A DNA stretch of 41,515 nucleotides from Acidiferrobacteraceae bacterium (lineage in GTDB: Bacteria > Pseudomonadota > Gammaproteobacteria > Arenicellales > UBA868): contig PBOB01000073.1 of NCBI GenBank assembly GCA_002724185.1, forward strand, positions 1-41,515. The letters are read 5' to 3'. A program made the translations under genes and the position numbers. A model generated the notes under the pieces. The model was given only the letters and a program-made list of their open reading frames with translations, ran no database searches and was not told the origin of the DNA. Shown here one piece after another: positions 1-7,332 of this stretch. Every line of letters begins with the position of its first letter. Position 1 is the stretch's first letter.

Positions 1-1
1 A

Positions 2-82
2 AAGATTACCACCACGCTCTCCCAAGCCTTAACACCTCATTCTGAGTTGATTCTTGAAGCTATGGCCAAGGAGCAGAAATGA
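2..82 (+). CDS. C-terminal fragment of an unidentified ORF (truncated by window start)
   Basis: An open frame enters from the window edge and ends at TGA 80-82. It encodes 26 residues ending in MAKEQK. Its stop overlaps the next start codon in an ATGA arrangement (79-82), which suggests that the two genes are translationally coupled in one operon of the integrated element. The fragment is too short to identify a family. It might also be a chance open frame, since only 81 bases are visible. Confidence 0.4.
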   Translation, partial: KITTTLSQALTPHSELILEAMAKEQK

Positions 83-513
83 GTAGCCGTAGCGAGCAGA
101 TGCTCGGAAAAAAAGGACGGCGGATGAACGATTCATTTGTGATGATGCCCCATCACGTTTTAGCCCATGACAACTTCAAAACTCTAAGTCCACGGGCTAC
201 CAAGTTCTTGATGGATTTATTAGCTCAGTTCCGCGGCAACAATAACGGCGATCTTTGTGCCACCTTAAAAACGATGCGAGAGCGGGGTTGGAACTCGAGT
301 GATCAGTTGCATAAAGCCAAGAACGAACTCATTGAGAAAGATGTCATCATCGTTGCAAGACAGGGCGGTCTTAATAAAGCCAATCTCTATGCGGTGACAT
401 GGTTTCCGATTGATGAATGCAAAGGGAAACTTGATGTCGCGCCAACTAGGACTGCTCCTGTTAATTGGAAAAATAGATCGTCCAGTCCGTTAGTCGGAGC
501 AAAAGGGTCGTGA
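79..513 (+). CDS. Winged-helix-like DNA-binding protein of the integrated element
   Basis: This is a 144-aa protein of the small winged-helix type often found in plasmid or island modules. Residues about 35-110 carry the likely fold: LSPRATKFLMDLL as a first helix, a helix-turn-helix-like stretch around TLKTMRERGWNSSDQLHKA, and a basic wing (VARQGGLNKANLYAVTW). The tail is rich in Ser, Arg and Pro. AAGGAG (68-73) lies just upstream of ATG 79. A second start at 124, behind AAGGACGG, is possible and would shorten the protein by 15 residues. It sits upstream of an excisionase-like gene and an integrase, so a role in control or replication of the element is likely. No exact family is recognised. 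Confidence 0.6.
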   Translation: MSSRSEQMLGKKGRRMNDSFVMMPHHVLAHDNFKTLSPRATKFLMDLLAQFRGNNNGDLCATLKTMRERGWNSSDQLHKAKNELIEKDVIIVARQGGLNKANLYAVTWFPIDECKGKLDVAPTRTAPVNWKNRSSSPLVGAKGS

Positions 514-668
514 CTGCTCTCCATCAAGGATCAATTGGAATGGAGCCTCCAACCTATCTGTGCCTCACTCATCCGCTACACGGACGAGTTTCGCACTTCG
601 CTTAGTCCGTATGTAGAACACCTTATTAGATATATACCATAGGGTGTGCAATTAATAACGAATCACAG

Positions 669-995
669 ATGGAAGAACTAGACGATATCATTTTATTGAC
701 AACACCGGAGGTGGCCGCAAAGCTTAATGTTTCAGAGCGCACAGTTAAAAGACTCATCCAAAGAGGTGAACTTCCAATCATTAAAATTGGAAGAAATATT
801 CGTGTTTCAAAAGCCGATCTTTTTAAATATGTTAATCAAAAAAGAAGATATAATTTGGAGTGCGTGGAGTCGGCGTCTTCCTCAAAAGGAGAAAGCCTAT
901 GCGACTCTATAAACGTGGAGGCGTCTACTGCGTTACCTACCAAGCAGGTAGAAAACAGATTAGACGTTCTCTTAAAACCCATGACAAACAAATAG
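669..995 (+). CDS. Excisionase/MerR-type helix-turn-helix protein
   Basis: This 108-aa protein has an excisionase-type (HTH_17) DNA-binding domain at residues about 9-57: LLTTPEVAAKLNVSERTVKRLI forms the helix-turn-helix and IKIGRNIRVSKADLFKYV forms the wing. Proteins like this act as recombination directionality factors or as small regulators that recognise element ends. The gene overlaps the start of the integrase by 97 nt in another frame, so the last third (rich in Ser, Glu and Asn) is co-encoded with the integrase N-terminus and may be unstructured. The overlap implies joint expression with the integrase. Its function as excisionase rather than regulator is inferred from family and context. 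Confidence 0.75.
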   Translation: MEELDDIILLTTPEVAAKLNVSERTVKRLIQRGELPIIKIGRNIRVSKADLFKYVNQKRRYNLECVESASSSKGESLCDSINVEASTALPTKQVENRLDVLLKPMTNK

Positions 996-1972
996 CTGAA
1001 CAGCAACGAGCCAAACTGGAACTAGATATCCATGAAGCAAGGATCTTTGGCAAAGAACCAGCCCGGAGTTTTAAAGAGTTAATGGTTAACTATCTCGAAG
1101 CAAAGCAGAACAGTAGAGGATTCAGCCGCCTTCAAGACGCTTGTAAGCCGCTTCTTAGTTACTTTGATGACAGTGATGTGACGCAACTCCAAGAAACTCA
1201 TGTCGAGCAGTACATCATCCATCGTGGTCAGTGCGTTAGTGATGGAACAATTAAGCGGGAAGTGGGGATGCTGTCCGCCGCATTCAATCACGCCATTAAG
1301 AAACACCATTGGCGGATTGATAATCCCTGCGTTAAAGCAGAGTTACCTCAAACTCCGAAAGGCAGAGTGCGGTTTCTGACGTATGAAGAAGCTAAAACCT
1401 TATTGCAGGTGGCAGACAATCCGGTAGATCGCAAAGGAAATGCGCTTGCCAATCAATACAAATCCCCCGTCTTACGGGATTTTATTGAGCTTGCCTTAAA
1501 TACAGGTTGCCGAAAAGGGGAACTGCTGAACCTTAAATGGGAAAACATCAACTTTGCAACGCGATTGATTGTTCTGGAAGAGACCAAAAGCGGCGAATGG
1601 CAGAGCGTTCCCATTAATGAGGACGCACGGCAGGTCTTGGTGAGACGCATGCGGTTACGGGATGAAGTATGTCCTGATACCCCGTGGGTATTTTTTCATA
1701 CGAGACCCGCCGCTAGAGCCAAGATCGGTGACAGGATCAAGGATGTAAAAACATCTTTTAATACGGCCTGTAGAAGGGTAGGGATTAAGGATTTCCACAT
1801 TCACGATCTACGCCATACCTTTGCCAGCTGGTTGGTGATGAATGGCACACCGATCTTTGAAGTCAGCAAACTGCTTCGTCATGCCAGCATCACCATGACC
1901 GAGCGGTATGCGCATCTAGCGCCGGATCATCTGCAAGATGCTGTCAGCAATCTTGGATTTTCAGCACACTGA
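899..1972 (+). CDS. int: Tyrosine site-specific recombinase (integrase)
   Basis: This 357-aa phage-type integrase catalyses insertion and excision of the element by strand exchange at att sites. The N-terminal arm (1-55) and SAM-like core-binding domain (58-150) precede the catalytic domain (155-350). The catalytic residues visible are R205 (TGCRKGE), K230, H302 and R305 (HDLRH), H328 (LLRHAS) and the nucleophile Y337 (TERYAHL). ATG 899 is preferred because AAAAGGAG lies directly upstream; an in-frame GTG at 860 would add 13 residues but lacks such a site. The gene ends about 50 bp from the 3' end of tRNA-Pro, the classical position of an integrase at a tRNA attachment site. It looks intact. 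Confidence 0.95.
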   Translation: MRLYKRGGVYCVTYQAGRKQIRRSLKTHDKQIAEQQRAKLELDIHEARIFGKEPARSFKELMVNYLEAKQNSRGFSRLQDACKPLLSYFDDSDVTQLQETHVEQYIIHRGQCVSDGTIKREVGMLSAAFNHAIKKHHWRIDNPCVKAELPQTPKGRVRFLTYEEAKTLLQVADNPVDRKGNALANQYKSPVLRDFIELALNTGCRKGELLNLKWENINFATRLIVLEETKSGEWQSVPINEDARQVLVRRMRLRDEVCPDTPWVFFHTRPAARAKIGDRIKDVKTSFNTACRRVGIKDFHIHDLRHTFASWLVMNGTPIFEVSKLLRHASITMTERYAHLAPDHLQDAVSNLGFSAH

Positions 1973-2023
1973 AAAACCCAAAGAGGCAGTGGTCTACCAA
2001 AATGGCTTGTTTACTACGAAATA

Positions 2024-2100
2024 TGGTCGGGGTGAGAGGATTTGAACCTCCGGCCCCTGCCTCCCGAAGGCAGTGCTCTACCAGGCTGAGCTACACCCCG
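2024..2100 (-). tRNA. tRNA-Pro(CGG)
   Basis: On the minus strand this 77-nt gene folds into a full cloverleaf: acceptor CGGGGTG/CACCCCG, discriminator A, encoded CCA (complement of 2024-2026), an anticodon stem CTGCC/GGCAG with loop TTCGGGA, and the T-arm GTTCAAATC. The anticodon is CGG, reading CCG proline codons. The 3' end faces the integrase gene, which makes this tRNA the probable attachment site of the element that fills 1-2026. The tRNA remains complete. Confidence 0.95.
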
Positions 2101-2107
2101 ACGTGCT

Positions 2108-2136
2108 CTTATCGTATAGTGCTATTGTAATGACAA
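2108..2136 (-). promoter_or_regulatory. Probable sigma70 promoter of tRNA-Pro
   Basis: Read on the minus strand, TTGTCA (complement of 2131-2136) is followed after 17 nt by GATAAG (complement of 2108-2113). The tRNA 5' end lies 7 nt further on. Position and spacing fit a tRNA promoter; the -10 box is only a partial match, so this remains a prediction. Confidence 0.4.
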
Positions 2137-2197
2137 ATCGGTCAATACGGTGTAATGATGTATCTAATTCAGCGGGTATCTATAGTAGGTTTTTGAT

Positions 2198-2863
2198 ATG
2201 AGCAAGGAAGAAAAACAAACCGACCTAGAGCGTCTTGAGCAACTACATGGCAAGCTTAGCGGTCCATTTAGTCCTAGCAAGATAGATCAGGAACTTCGCG
2301 AGACGATAACAGTTAGTATTGCCGATGACCTAAGTTTCACTGTAGATCAAGATATCGCAAACCTCGTAGAGGCATGTTGGAAAAGCGGCATATTTGTTTT
2401 GCAGTCAGATTCATGGAGCAGCATCGGTACTGTTAGGCTGCATATCGCCACGACGTCGTACGCTGATCAATTTCTGGCTAACATCTGTTCTGGTGGCGAT
2501 CTATATTGGAAGTCTCCATTAAAGAGAGAGCAGATGTTACGTAATTGGCATGAAGTTGATTTGTACACAAAGATAGACCCGACTGACTGGCATTGGTCAA
2601 TTAACTTTGAATTTATGCTAGATCAGTTAGAGGATAGTGATTTGCTGAAGGGTGCTCTACAATTTCTGGGTCATCATGAAGAAAGTCGGCAAGATGAAGT
2701 AGCAAATGAGCCATCAGTAATAGTTCGTTTTCCTTATGAATTTTCAGAAAGCATGACGGAGCGCCTTTTGTCAGTAGATCAGTCTAATCTCCCGCGTGCT
2801 AGTGGCATGATCTGGAAGCTGCTTCCCGATTTATCTTGTTTCGATTCCAGTTATTTTTTCTGA
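2198..2863 (+). CDS. Hypothetical protein, no recognised family
   Basis: This 221-aa ORF encodes a soluble, acidic protein with no signal peptide or membrane segment. The N-terminus is charged and helical (SKEEKQTDLERLEQLHGKL). The middle has aromatic-rich stretches (residues about 102-138, with several Trp and Tyr). A possible Ser/Asp-rich segment precedes a short hydrophobic end, SYFF. I recognise no catalytic motif. It lies between tRNA-Pro and the convergent ispB, just outside the presumed island end, and its start has only a weak TAGG ribosome-binding site. The long uninterrupted frame makes it likely to be real. It could be lineage-specific or an older insertion next to the tRNA. Confidence 0.6.
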   Translation: MSKEEKQTDLERLEQLHGKLSGPFSPSKIDQELRETITVSIADDLSFTVDQDIANLVEACWKSGIFVLQSDSWSSIGTVRLHIATTSYADQFLANICSGGDLYWKSPLKREQMLRNWHEVDLYTKIDPTDWHWSINFEFMLDQLEDSDLLKGALQFLGHHEESRQDEVANEPSVIVRFPYEFSESMTERLLSVDQSNLPRASGMIWKLLPDLSCFDSSYFF

Positions 2864-2900
2864 ACCAGAATCAACCTCGGCCACAGGCTTTAGTTTAATA

Positions 2901-3923
2901 CTAATGCAGTCTTGATATTGAAAAGTCTGCGAGATGCCTTAAAGACTTAACATAAGTTGATTCCGGTAATTTGCTTAATTGTGCTTTTGCAATTGAACAG
3001 TACTCTTTAGCACGCTTAGATGCGTATACGACAGAACCGACGGATTCTATAATTTGCTGAATTTCTGAGATCATGGTGCGGTCACCATTTGCAATCGCAG
3101 ATTGCAATACCACTTTTTGACTACTTGAGGCATGTTTGAGTGCGTGAATGATCGGTAGTGTGCACTTACCTTCTGCTAGATCATCTCCAGGATTTTTTCC
3201 AAGCGCAAGCGATGGAGGGCCGTAATCAAGAAGATCATCAGATATTTGAAAAGCGATACCTAAATTTAGACCGTAATTTGCTAATGCGCGCTCGGTCGCA
3301 GAATCCGATCCAGCAAGAACTGCCCCTAATCTTGCAGCTGTTTCGAATAGGCGTGCAGTTTTTCTTTCGATGGTTCCAAGGTATTCGATCTCGCTGATGT
3401 TATGTGAATAGAGATTCGATAATTGCATAACCTCGCCTTCAGCTATCGCATTAGTAGTCGAAGCCATAATGTCCATCACTTGCATTCGGTTGACAGTTAC
3501 CATCATCTCGAACGCTCGAGAATATATAAAGTCCCCAACCAAAATACTAGCAGCATTTCCCCAGACTGCATTGGCAGTCTGTTTTCCTCGCCTCATATCA
3601 GAGCGGTCCACCACATCATCATGTAGCAAGGTTGCAGTGTGGATCAGCTCCAATACAGCGGCTAGTGAGATATTGTCTGTACCTCTATAGTTAAGAGCTT
3701 TTGTTACCAGTAATAGCGTGATTGGTCGAATGCGTTTGCCCCCTGCAGAGACTAAGTATGATCCCATTTCACGGATTACAGGGACATCCGACACCAGTTG
3801 TTCTTCGATATGGCGATCTACGGAGACTAGGTCTTCGGAGACAGAATCTGCGATCTCTTCAACTGTGATGCCTGATTTTGGTTGCAAATCGTCCTGATTT
3901 GGTAAAATATGTAATCTTGTCAT
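2901..3923 (-). CDS. ispB: Polyprenyl (octaprenyl-type) diphosphate synthase
   Basis: This 340-aa trans-prenyltransferase extends farnesyl diphosphate with isopentenyl diphosphate units to make the side chain of ubiquinone. The first aspartate-rich motif is DDVVD at residues 102-106, followed by SDMRRG. The second is DDLLD near 229-233, with GKNPGDDL downstream. The KRIRP motif near 63-67 binds diphosphate. Length is slightly above the E. coli enzyme because of a longer N-terminus. It is divergent from rplU, the usual gammaproteobacterial arrangement. The chain length of the product (C40 versus neighbouring lengths) cannot be read from sequence. Ubiquinone is the acceptor of the complex I encoded later in the window. 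Confidence 0.93.
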   Translation of the reverse strand: MTRLHILPNQDDLQPKSGITVEEIADSVSEDLVSVDRHIEEQLVSDVPVIREMGSYLVSAGGKRIRPITLLLVTKALNYRGTDNISLAAVLELIHTATLLHDDVVDRSDMRRGKQTANAVWGNAASILVGDFIYSRAFEMMVTVNRMQVMDIMASTTNAIAEGEVMQLSNLYSHNISEIEYLGTIERKTARLFETAARLGAVLAGSDSATERALANYGLNLGIAFQISDDLLDYGPPSLALGKNPGDDLAEGKCTLPIIHALKHASSSQKVVLQSAIANGDRTMISEIQQIIESVGSVVYASKRAKEYCSIAKAQLSKLPESTYVKSLRHLADFSISRLH

Positions 3924-3967
3924 TTTGTTGCTAGGTACTGTAGGTTACCTGGAATACTACCGGACAA

Positions 3968-3996
3968 TTGACCAGCTTGCAGGATTTTCATAGAAT
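3968..3996 (+). promoter_or_regulatory. Sigma70 promoter of rplU-rpmA
   Basis: TTGACC (3968-3973) and TAGAAT (3991-3996) are separated by 17 nt, a near-consensus promoter about 70 nt upstream of the rplU start. The -35 box is part of the palindromic core CAATTG; on the opposite strand the same core gives TTGTCC, a possible -35 box for the divergent ispB gene, although no good -10 box for ispB was found. Confidence 0.7.
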
Positions 3997-4068
3997 TTCA
4001 GACTCCGAACTGTGGTTAATCCAGTTATAAACGGCGATAATCTTCGCGGAATCCGAGGTTAAATAACG

Positions 4069-4380
4069 ATGTATGCAGTCATGGAAACAGGTGGGAAGCA
4101 GTATAGAGTAAGTGTTGGCGGGAATGTTCGTGTCGAAAAGCTCGCGGGCGATGTCGGAGAGGTTATTGAGATCTCTCGGGTTTTGTTAATAGCGAAAGAT
4201 GGTGACATTGAAGTAGGTACGCCGCTTATTGAGGGCATGAGTGTCAAGGCCGAGGTTGTGGCACATGGGCGTGATAAGAAAATTCGCGTGTTTAAAATGA
4301 AGCGCCGAAAAAAATATCGACGCACTCAGGGACACCGACAAGCTTTCACAGAGCTTCGCATTACGGATATCGGTGATTAG
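4069..4380 (+). CDS. rplU: 50S ribosomal protein L21
   Basis: This 103-aa protein is full length and starts with the typical MYAVMETGGKQYRVS. It continues with the conserved GDVGEVIEISRVLL and the basic stretch KMKRRKKYRRTQGHRQ, which contacts 23S rRNA. L21 is a structural protein of the large subunit. It opens the rplU-rpmA unit, driven by a strong promoter 70 nt upstream; the intervening leader is short. rpmA follows after 22 nt. Confidence 0.97.
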   Translation: MYAVMETGGKQYRVSVGGNVRVEKLAGDVGEVIEISRVLLIAKDGDIEVGTPLIEGMSVKAEVVAHGRDKKIRVFKMKRRKKYRRTQGHRQAFTELRITDIGD

Positions 4381-4402
4381 TTTGCCGAGGTAAGGATAAA
4401 AA

Positions 4403-4663
4403 ATGGCACATAAAAAAGCTGGTGGTAGTTCGCGCAACGGTCGAGATTCTGAGTCAAAACGCTTGGGTATCAAGCGCTATGCAGGTGAAAGAGTGCAAGC
4501 AGGTAGTATTTTAGTGCGTCAGAGAGGGAGCAAATTTCACCCAGGTCAAAATGTTGGCATGGGACGAGATCACACTCTATTTGCCTTAAGGGCCGGCACT
4601 GTCAGCTTCCAGGTAGGAGGGCTAAAGAATAGAAAATGGGTCGCGATCCAGGCAGAGACTTAA
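4403..4663 (+). CDS. rpmA: 50S ribosomal protein L27
   Basis: This 86-aa protein begins [20 protein letters not shown], the flexible basic N-terminus that reaches the peptidyl transferase centre. It carries the family signature [19 protein letters not shown]. It has no Firmicutes-type cleavable extension. AAGG lies upstream of ATG 4403. A strong intrinsic terminator follows 25 nt after the stop, so rplU-rpmA forms a discrete transcript ahead of obgE. Confidence 0.97.
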   Translation: MAHKKAGGSSRNGRDSESKRLGIKRYAGERVQAGSILVRQRGSKFHPGQNVGMGRDHTLFALRAGTVSFQVGGLKNRKWVAIQAET

Positions 4664-4687
4664 TATCTTGTGGGGAATAGAGCTCGC

Positions 4688-4717
4688 ACCCCGCTTCAAA
4701 AGCGGGGTTTTGTTTGT
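4688..4717 (+). terminator. Rho-independent terminator after rpmA
   Basis: A perfect 8-bp GC-rich stem, CCCCGCTT (4689-4696) and AAGCGGGG (4700-4707), has a 3-nt loop and is followed by TTTTGTTTG. It is placed 25 nt after the rpmA stop and before obgE. Readthrough into obgE-proB remains possible, as no distinct obgE promoter was found. Confidence 0.85.
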
Positions 4718-4749
4718 GTGGAGCAAGAAAAAATTAAACTCGATTAAAC

Positions 4750-5775
4750 ATGAAATTTGTTGATGAAGCTGTTATCACTGTTGCGGCTGGCCATGGCGGC
4801 TCAGGCTCTCTAAGTTTCCGACGAGAAAAGTTTCTTCCTAAAGGTGGTCCAGATGGCGGCAATGGGGGTAAGGGAGGGGACGTAGTACTGATTGCTCATA
4901 CACATCTAAATACCCTTGCACATTTTCGTTATTCGCGTATTTTTCGTGGAGAGCCTGGACATGCTGGTTCAAGCAATAATCGCACGGGAGCCGCAGGTGC
5001 CGATTGTGAGGTTGGGGTTCCGGTTGGCACGCTAGTTTATGATGCAAACTCAATGGAGTTTATTACTGATATGGTAGGATCTGGCGATCGGTTTGTAGTT
5101 GCCTATGGTGGAAAAGGTGGCTCCGGGAATTCGCGATTTAAGTCGAGCACTAACCGTGCACCAGACAAGATCACCGAAGGTAAGACAGGAGATGGACGTC
5201 GTTTGCGCTTTGAATTGAGAGTGCTTGCGGACATTGGTCTTTTGGGCCTTCCAAATGCTGGCAAATCAACGTTGCTTGCTGCTGTTTCGGCGGCACAACC
5301 CAAAATTGGAAGCTATCCGTTTACGACCCTAAACCCGCAGTTAGGGATTGTTGAGCAAGGTTTAGAACGATTTGTTATGGCAGACATTCCAGGCTTGATT
5401 GACGGAGCTGCGCAAGGCGCCGGATTAGGAACAAAGTTTCTTAAACACCTAAGTCGAACTCGTTTACTCTTGCAACTTGTAGATATCAGTAGCAACAGCG
5501 TTGGTGATGCAATAGAAGCTGTACACACAATTGAGACAGAAATTACGACATTCAGCGAGACGTTGGCTAGTCAGCCTAGATGGATTGTTTTCAACAAGAT
5601 CGATCTTGTAGATAACTACCATATAGAAGAGCTAGTCTCAGCATTTGCAAAGCAGTATCCCTGGAATGGCCCCTTGTTCGCGATTTCTGGGAATAGTGGA
5701 AAAGGGTGCTCAGAGTTGATTAACGCAATTTTTGACTGGATGAAAACGAATGAAGAAATTGAATCTAACGCATGA
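4750..5775 (+). CDS. obgE: GTPase ObgE/CgtA
   Basis: This 341-aa essential GTPase acts in late 50S subunit assembly and stress signalling. The N-terminal OBG fold is glycine-rich (GGKGGDV, GGKGGSGN). The G domain shows G1 GLPNAGKST, G3 DIPGLIDGA, G4 NKID and a late Ser/Gly-rich G5 region. It lacks a long C-terminal extension. Its stop overlaps the proB start in ATGA (5772-5775), so the two are coupled. The order L21-L27-Obg is widely conserved, linking the protein to ribosome production. Confidence 0.96.
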   Translation: MKFVDEAVITVAAGHGGSGSLSFRREKFLPKGGPDGGNGGKGGDVVLIAHTHLNTLAHFRYSRIFRGEPGHAGSSNNRTGAAGADCEVGVPVGTLVYDANSMEFITDMVGSGDRFVVAYGGKGGSGNSRFKSSTNRAPDKITEGKTGDGRRLRFELRVLADIGLLGLPNAGKSTLLAAVSAAQPKIGSYPFTTLNPQLGIVEQGLERFVMADIPGLIDGAAQGAGLGTKFLKHLSRTRLLLQLVDISSNSVGDAIEAVHTIETEITTFSETLASQPRWIVFNKIDLVDNYHIEELVSAFAKQYPWNGPLFAISGNSGKGCSELINAIFDWMKTNEEIESNA

Positions 5776-6893
5776 ACTCGAGGTCTAGACAGAGATGGGT
5801 TGTGAAAGTAGGCAGTGCACTTTTAAGTGATCCTGTATCTGGTCTCAATAAGACTATTATTAAAGCTTTAGCTAAAGATGTTGCTAACTTACAAGCTTCA
5901 GGTTTCGACGTAGTGTTAGTATCGTCGGGAGCTATTGCAGATGGAATTCAGAGATTGAGCTGGAGAGAGCGGCCAAATGAGGTACATAAGCTGCAGGCGG
6001 CCGCCGCTATAGGCCAAATGGGTCTAGTAGAGGCCTATCAAAGTGCTTTCCAAGAACATAATATTCAAACAGCTCAGATTCTGTTAACCGACGCGGATAT
6101 TGTAGATCGGGTTCGTTATCTGAATGCGCGTGGAACTTTTAGGACGCTGCTAGATCTCCGTGTTGTTCCCATCGTGAATGAGAATGATACTGTTGTCACG
6201 GAAGAGATTCGTTTTGGGGATAATGATACTTTAGCTGCTATGGTTTCAAATTTGATTGATGCCCAATACTTAGTGATACTGACCGACCAAGAAGGTTTAT
6301 TCGATCAAGACCCTAGATTGCACGATGATGCATTGCTAATCAGAGAGGATATAGCTGGAAATCCGAGACTTGAAGCATTTGCTGGTAAGAGCGGGATTCA
6401 GGGTAGAGGTGGAATGATAACCAAGCTAGATGCTGCTTCGAGAGCCGCTCGTTCAGGAACCTCAACATTTATTGTTTCTGGTCAGCATCCACAGGCTCTA
6501 CAGTCAATCCGTGATGGGCATCACCATGGGACGTTACTGCGAGCTCAGAATGGGCGAGTCGCTGCAAAGAAACAGTGGCTGGCCGGTCAGTTGCATGTTA
6601 GTGGTCATATCTATCTCGATTCTGGAGCTGTTGACGTGTTACAACGGTGTGGGAGCAGCTTACTTTCTGTAGGTGTGATACGGATTGATGGCAAATTCCG
6701 TCGTGGGGAGTTAGTGGGTTGTATTGATGTGCGTAATGATGCAGAGATTGCGCGCGGACTCGTTAACTACAGCTCGGATGAAACAGCACTAATCATGGGG
6801 AAACCGAGTACCGAAATTCAGGCCATGCTTGGCTATACAGCCGAGCCCGAACTAATTCATCGCGATAATATTGTTATTCTACAAATAGAGTGA
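5772..6893 (+). CDS. proB: Glutamate 5-kinase
   Basis: This 373-aa enzyme phosphorylates glutamate to gamma-glutamyl phosphate, the first step of proline synthesis. The amino acid kinase domain (1-260) shows VVKVGSALL, VSSGAIADG, the glutamate-site NENDTVV and the GRGGMITK loop. A C-terminal PUA domain (about 275-365) is present, as in the E. coli type that is feedback inhibited by proline. The gene starts inside the obgE stop codon. No proA lies next to it in this window. It converges on rpsT with only 16 nt between them and no visible terminator. Confidence 0.95.
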   Translation: MNSRSRQRWVVKVGSALLSDPVSGLNKTIIKALAKDVANLQASGFDVVLVSSGAIADGIQRLSWRERPNEVHKLQAAAAIGQMGLVEAYQSAFQEHNIQTAQILLTDADIVDRVRYLNARGTFRTLLDLRVVPIVNENDTVVTEEIRFGDNDTLAAMVSNLIDAQYLVILTDQEGLFDQDPRLHDDALLIREDIAGNPRLEAFAGKSGIQGRGGMITKLDAASRAARSGTSTFIVSGQHPQALQSIRDGHHHGTLLRAQNGRVAAKKQWLAGQLHVSGHIYLDSGAVDVLQRCGSSLLSVGVIRIDGKFRRGELVGCIDVRNDAEIARGLVNYSSDETALIMGKPSTEIQAMLGYTAEPELIHRDNIVILQIE

Positions 6894-6909
6894 GGCTAAA
6901 GTTAGAATT

Positions 6910-7188
6910 CTACGATTCAGTAGCAGTCGCGATGCTTTTTAGTCGTATATTAAGGCGCTTCTTTATCCGTGACGCTTTATTTGGGTGGTGCAATCCCTTT
7001 CGAGCTGCACGGTCTATCTGCGATACTGCATGTCGATATTCATTAGTTGCGGTTTCTACATCACCAGCCTCAGTGGCCTTTAGATATCGCCTTATATGCG
7101 TGCGCATAGAGCCTCTTTGCGCCATGTTTCGCGCTCGATGTCGAGTTTCTTGTCGAGCCCGCTTTCGAGCTTGTGGGGAATTAGCCAA
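6910..7188 (-). CDS. rpsT: 30S ribosomal protein S20
   Basis: This 92-aa basic protein begins MANSPQARKRARQ and ends in the conserved region HPNKASRIKKRLN. S20 binds 16S rRNA early in assembly of the small subunit. It is full length and transcribed opposite to its neighbours, between proB and murJ, a common gammaproteobacterial arrangement. A well-spaced promoter lies about 40-70 nt upstream on the same strand. Confidence 0.97.
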   Translation of the reverse strand: MANSPQARKRARQETRHRARNMAQRGSMRTHIRRYLKATEAGDVETATNEYRHAVSQIDRAARKGLHHPNKASRIKKRLNIRLKSIATATES

Positions 7189-7227
7189 TATGGTTTCCTA
7201 ATGGTTAAATCTAGTACAAGGGTCGTG

Positions 7228-7256
7228 ATTATTGTGATTTTGACTCAGTATGTCAA
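7228..7256 (-). promoter_or_regulatory. Sigma70 promoter of rpsT
   Basis: On the minus strand a perfect TTGACA (complement of 7251-7256) is followed after exactly 17 nt by AATAAT (complement of 7228-7233). This leaves a leader of about 30 nt before the rpsT ATG at 7188. Confidence 0.7.
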
Positions 7257-7284
7257 CGGGTTGCTGAATATGAAAACGCGATAT

Positions 7285-7332
7285 TGTATTTATAGGATGT
7301 ATTTATAGGATGTATTTATAGGATGTATTTAT
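7285..7332 (+). repeat. 13-bp tandem repeat in the murJ leader
   Basis: The unit TGTATTTATAGGA is repeated perfectly at 7285-7297, 7298-7310 and 7311-7323, followed by a partial fourth copy (7324-7332) that runs into the murJ start codon at 7331. The AGGA of the third unit (7320-7323) is the murJ ribosome-binding site, 7 nt before ATG. The units at 7310 and 7297 also create three-codon reading frames, ATG TAT TTA TAG. Confidence 0.95.

Noticed and set aside
576-616. Imperfect inverted repeat (CTACA-CGGAC / GTCCGTATGTAG) before the excisionase-like gene
   Set aside because: Two unpaired bases and no T-tract; might bind a regulator, but the support is too weak for a feature.
860-898. Upstream GTG start for the integrase
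   Set aside because: ATG 899 has AAAAGGAG directly upstream and gives the usual integrase N-terminus; GTG 860 has no such site.
6890-7201. 103-codon frame on the plus strand over rpsT
   Set aside because: It is the antisense of ribosomal protein S20, which is certain; the Arg/Cys-rich composition is typical of a shadow frame.
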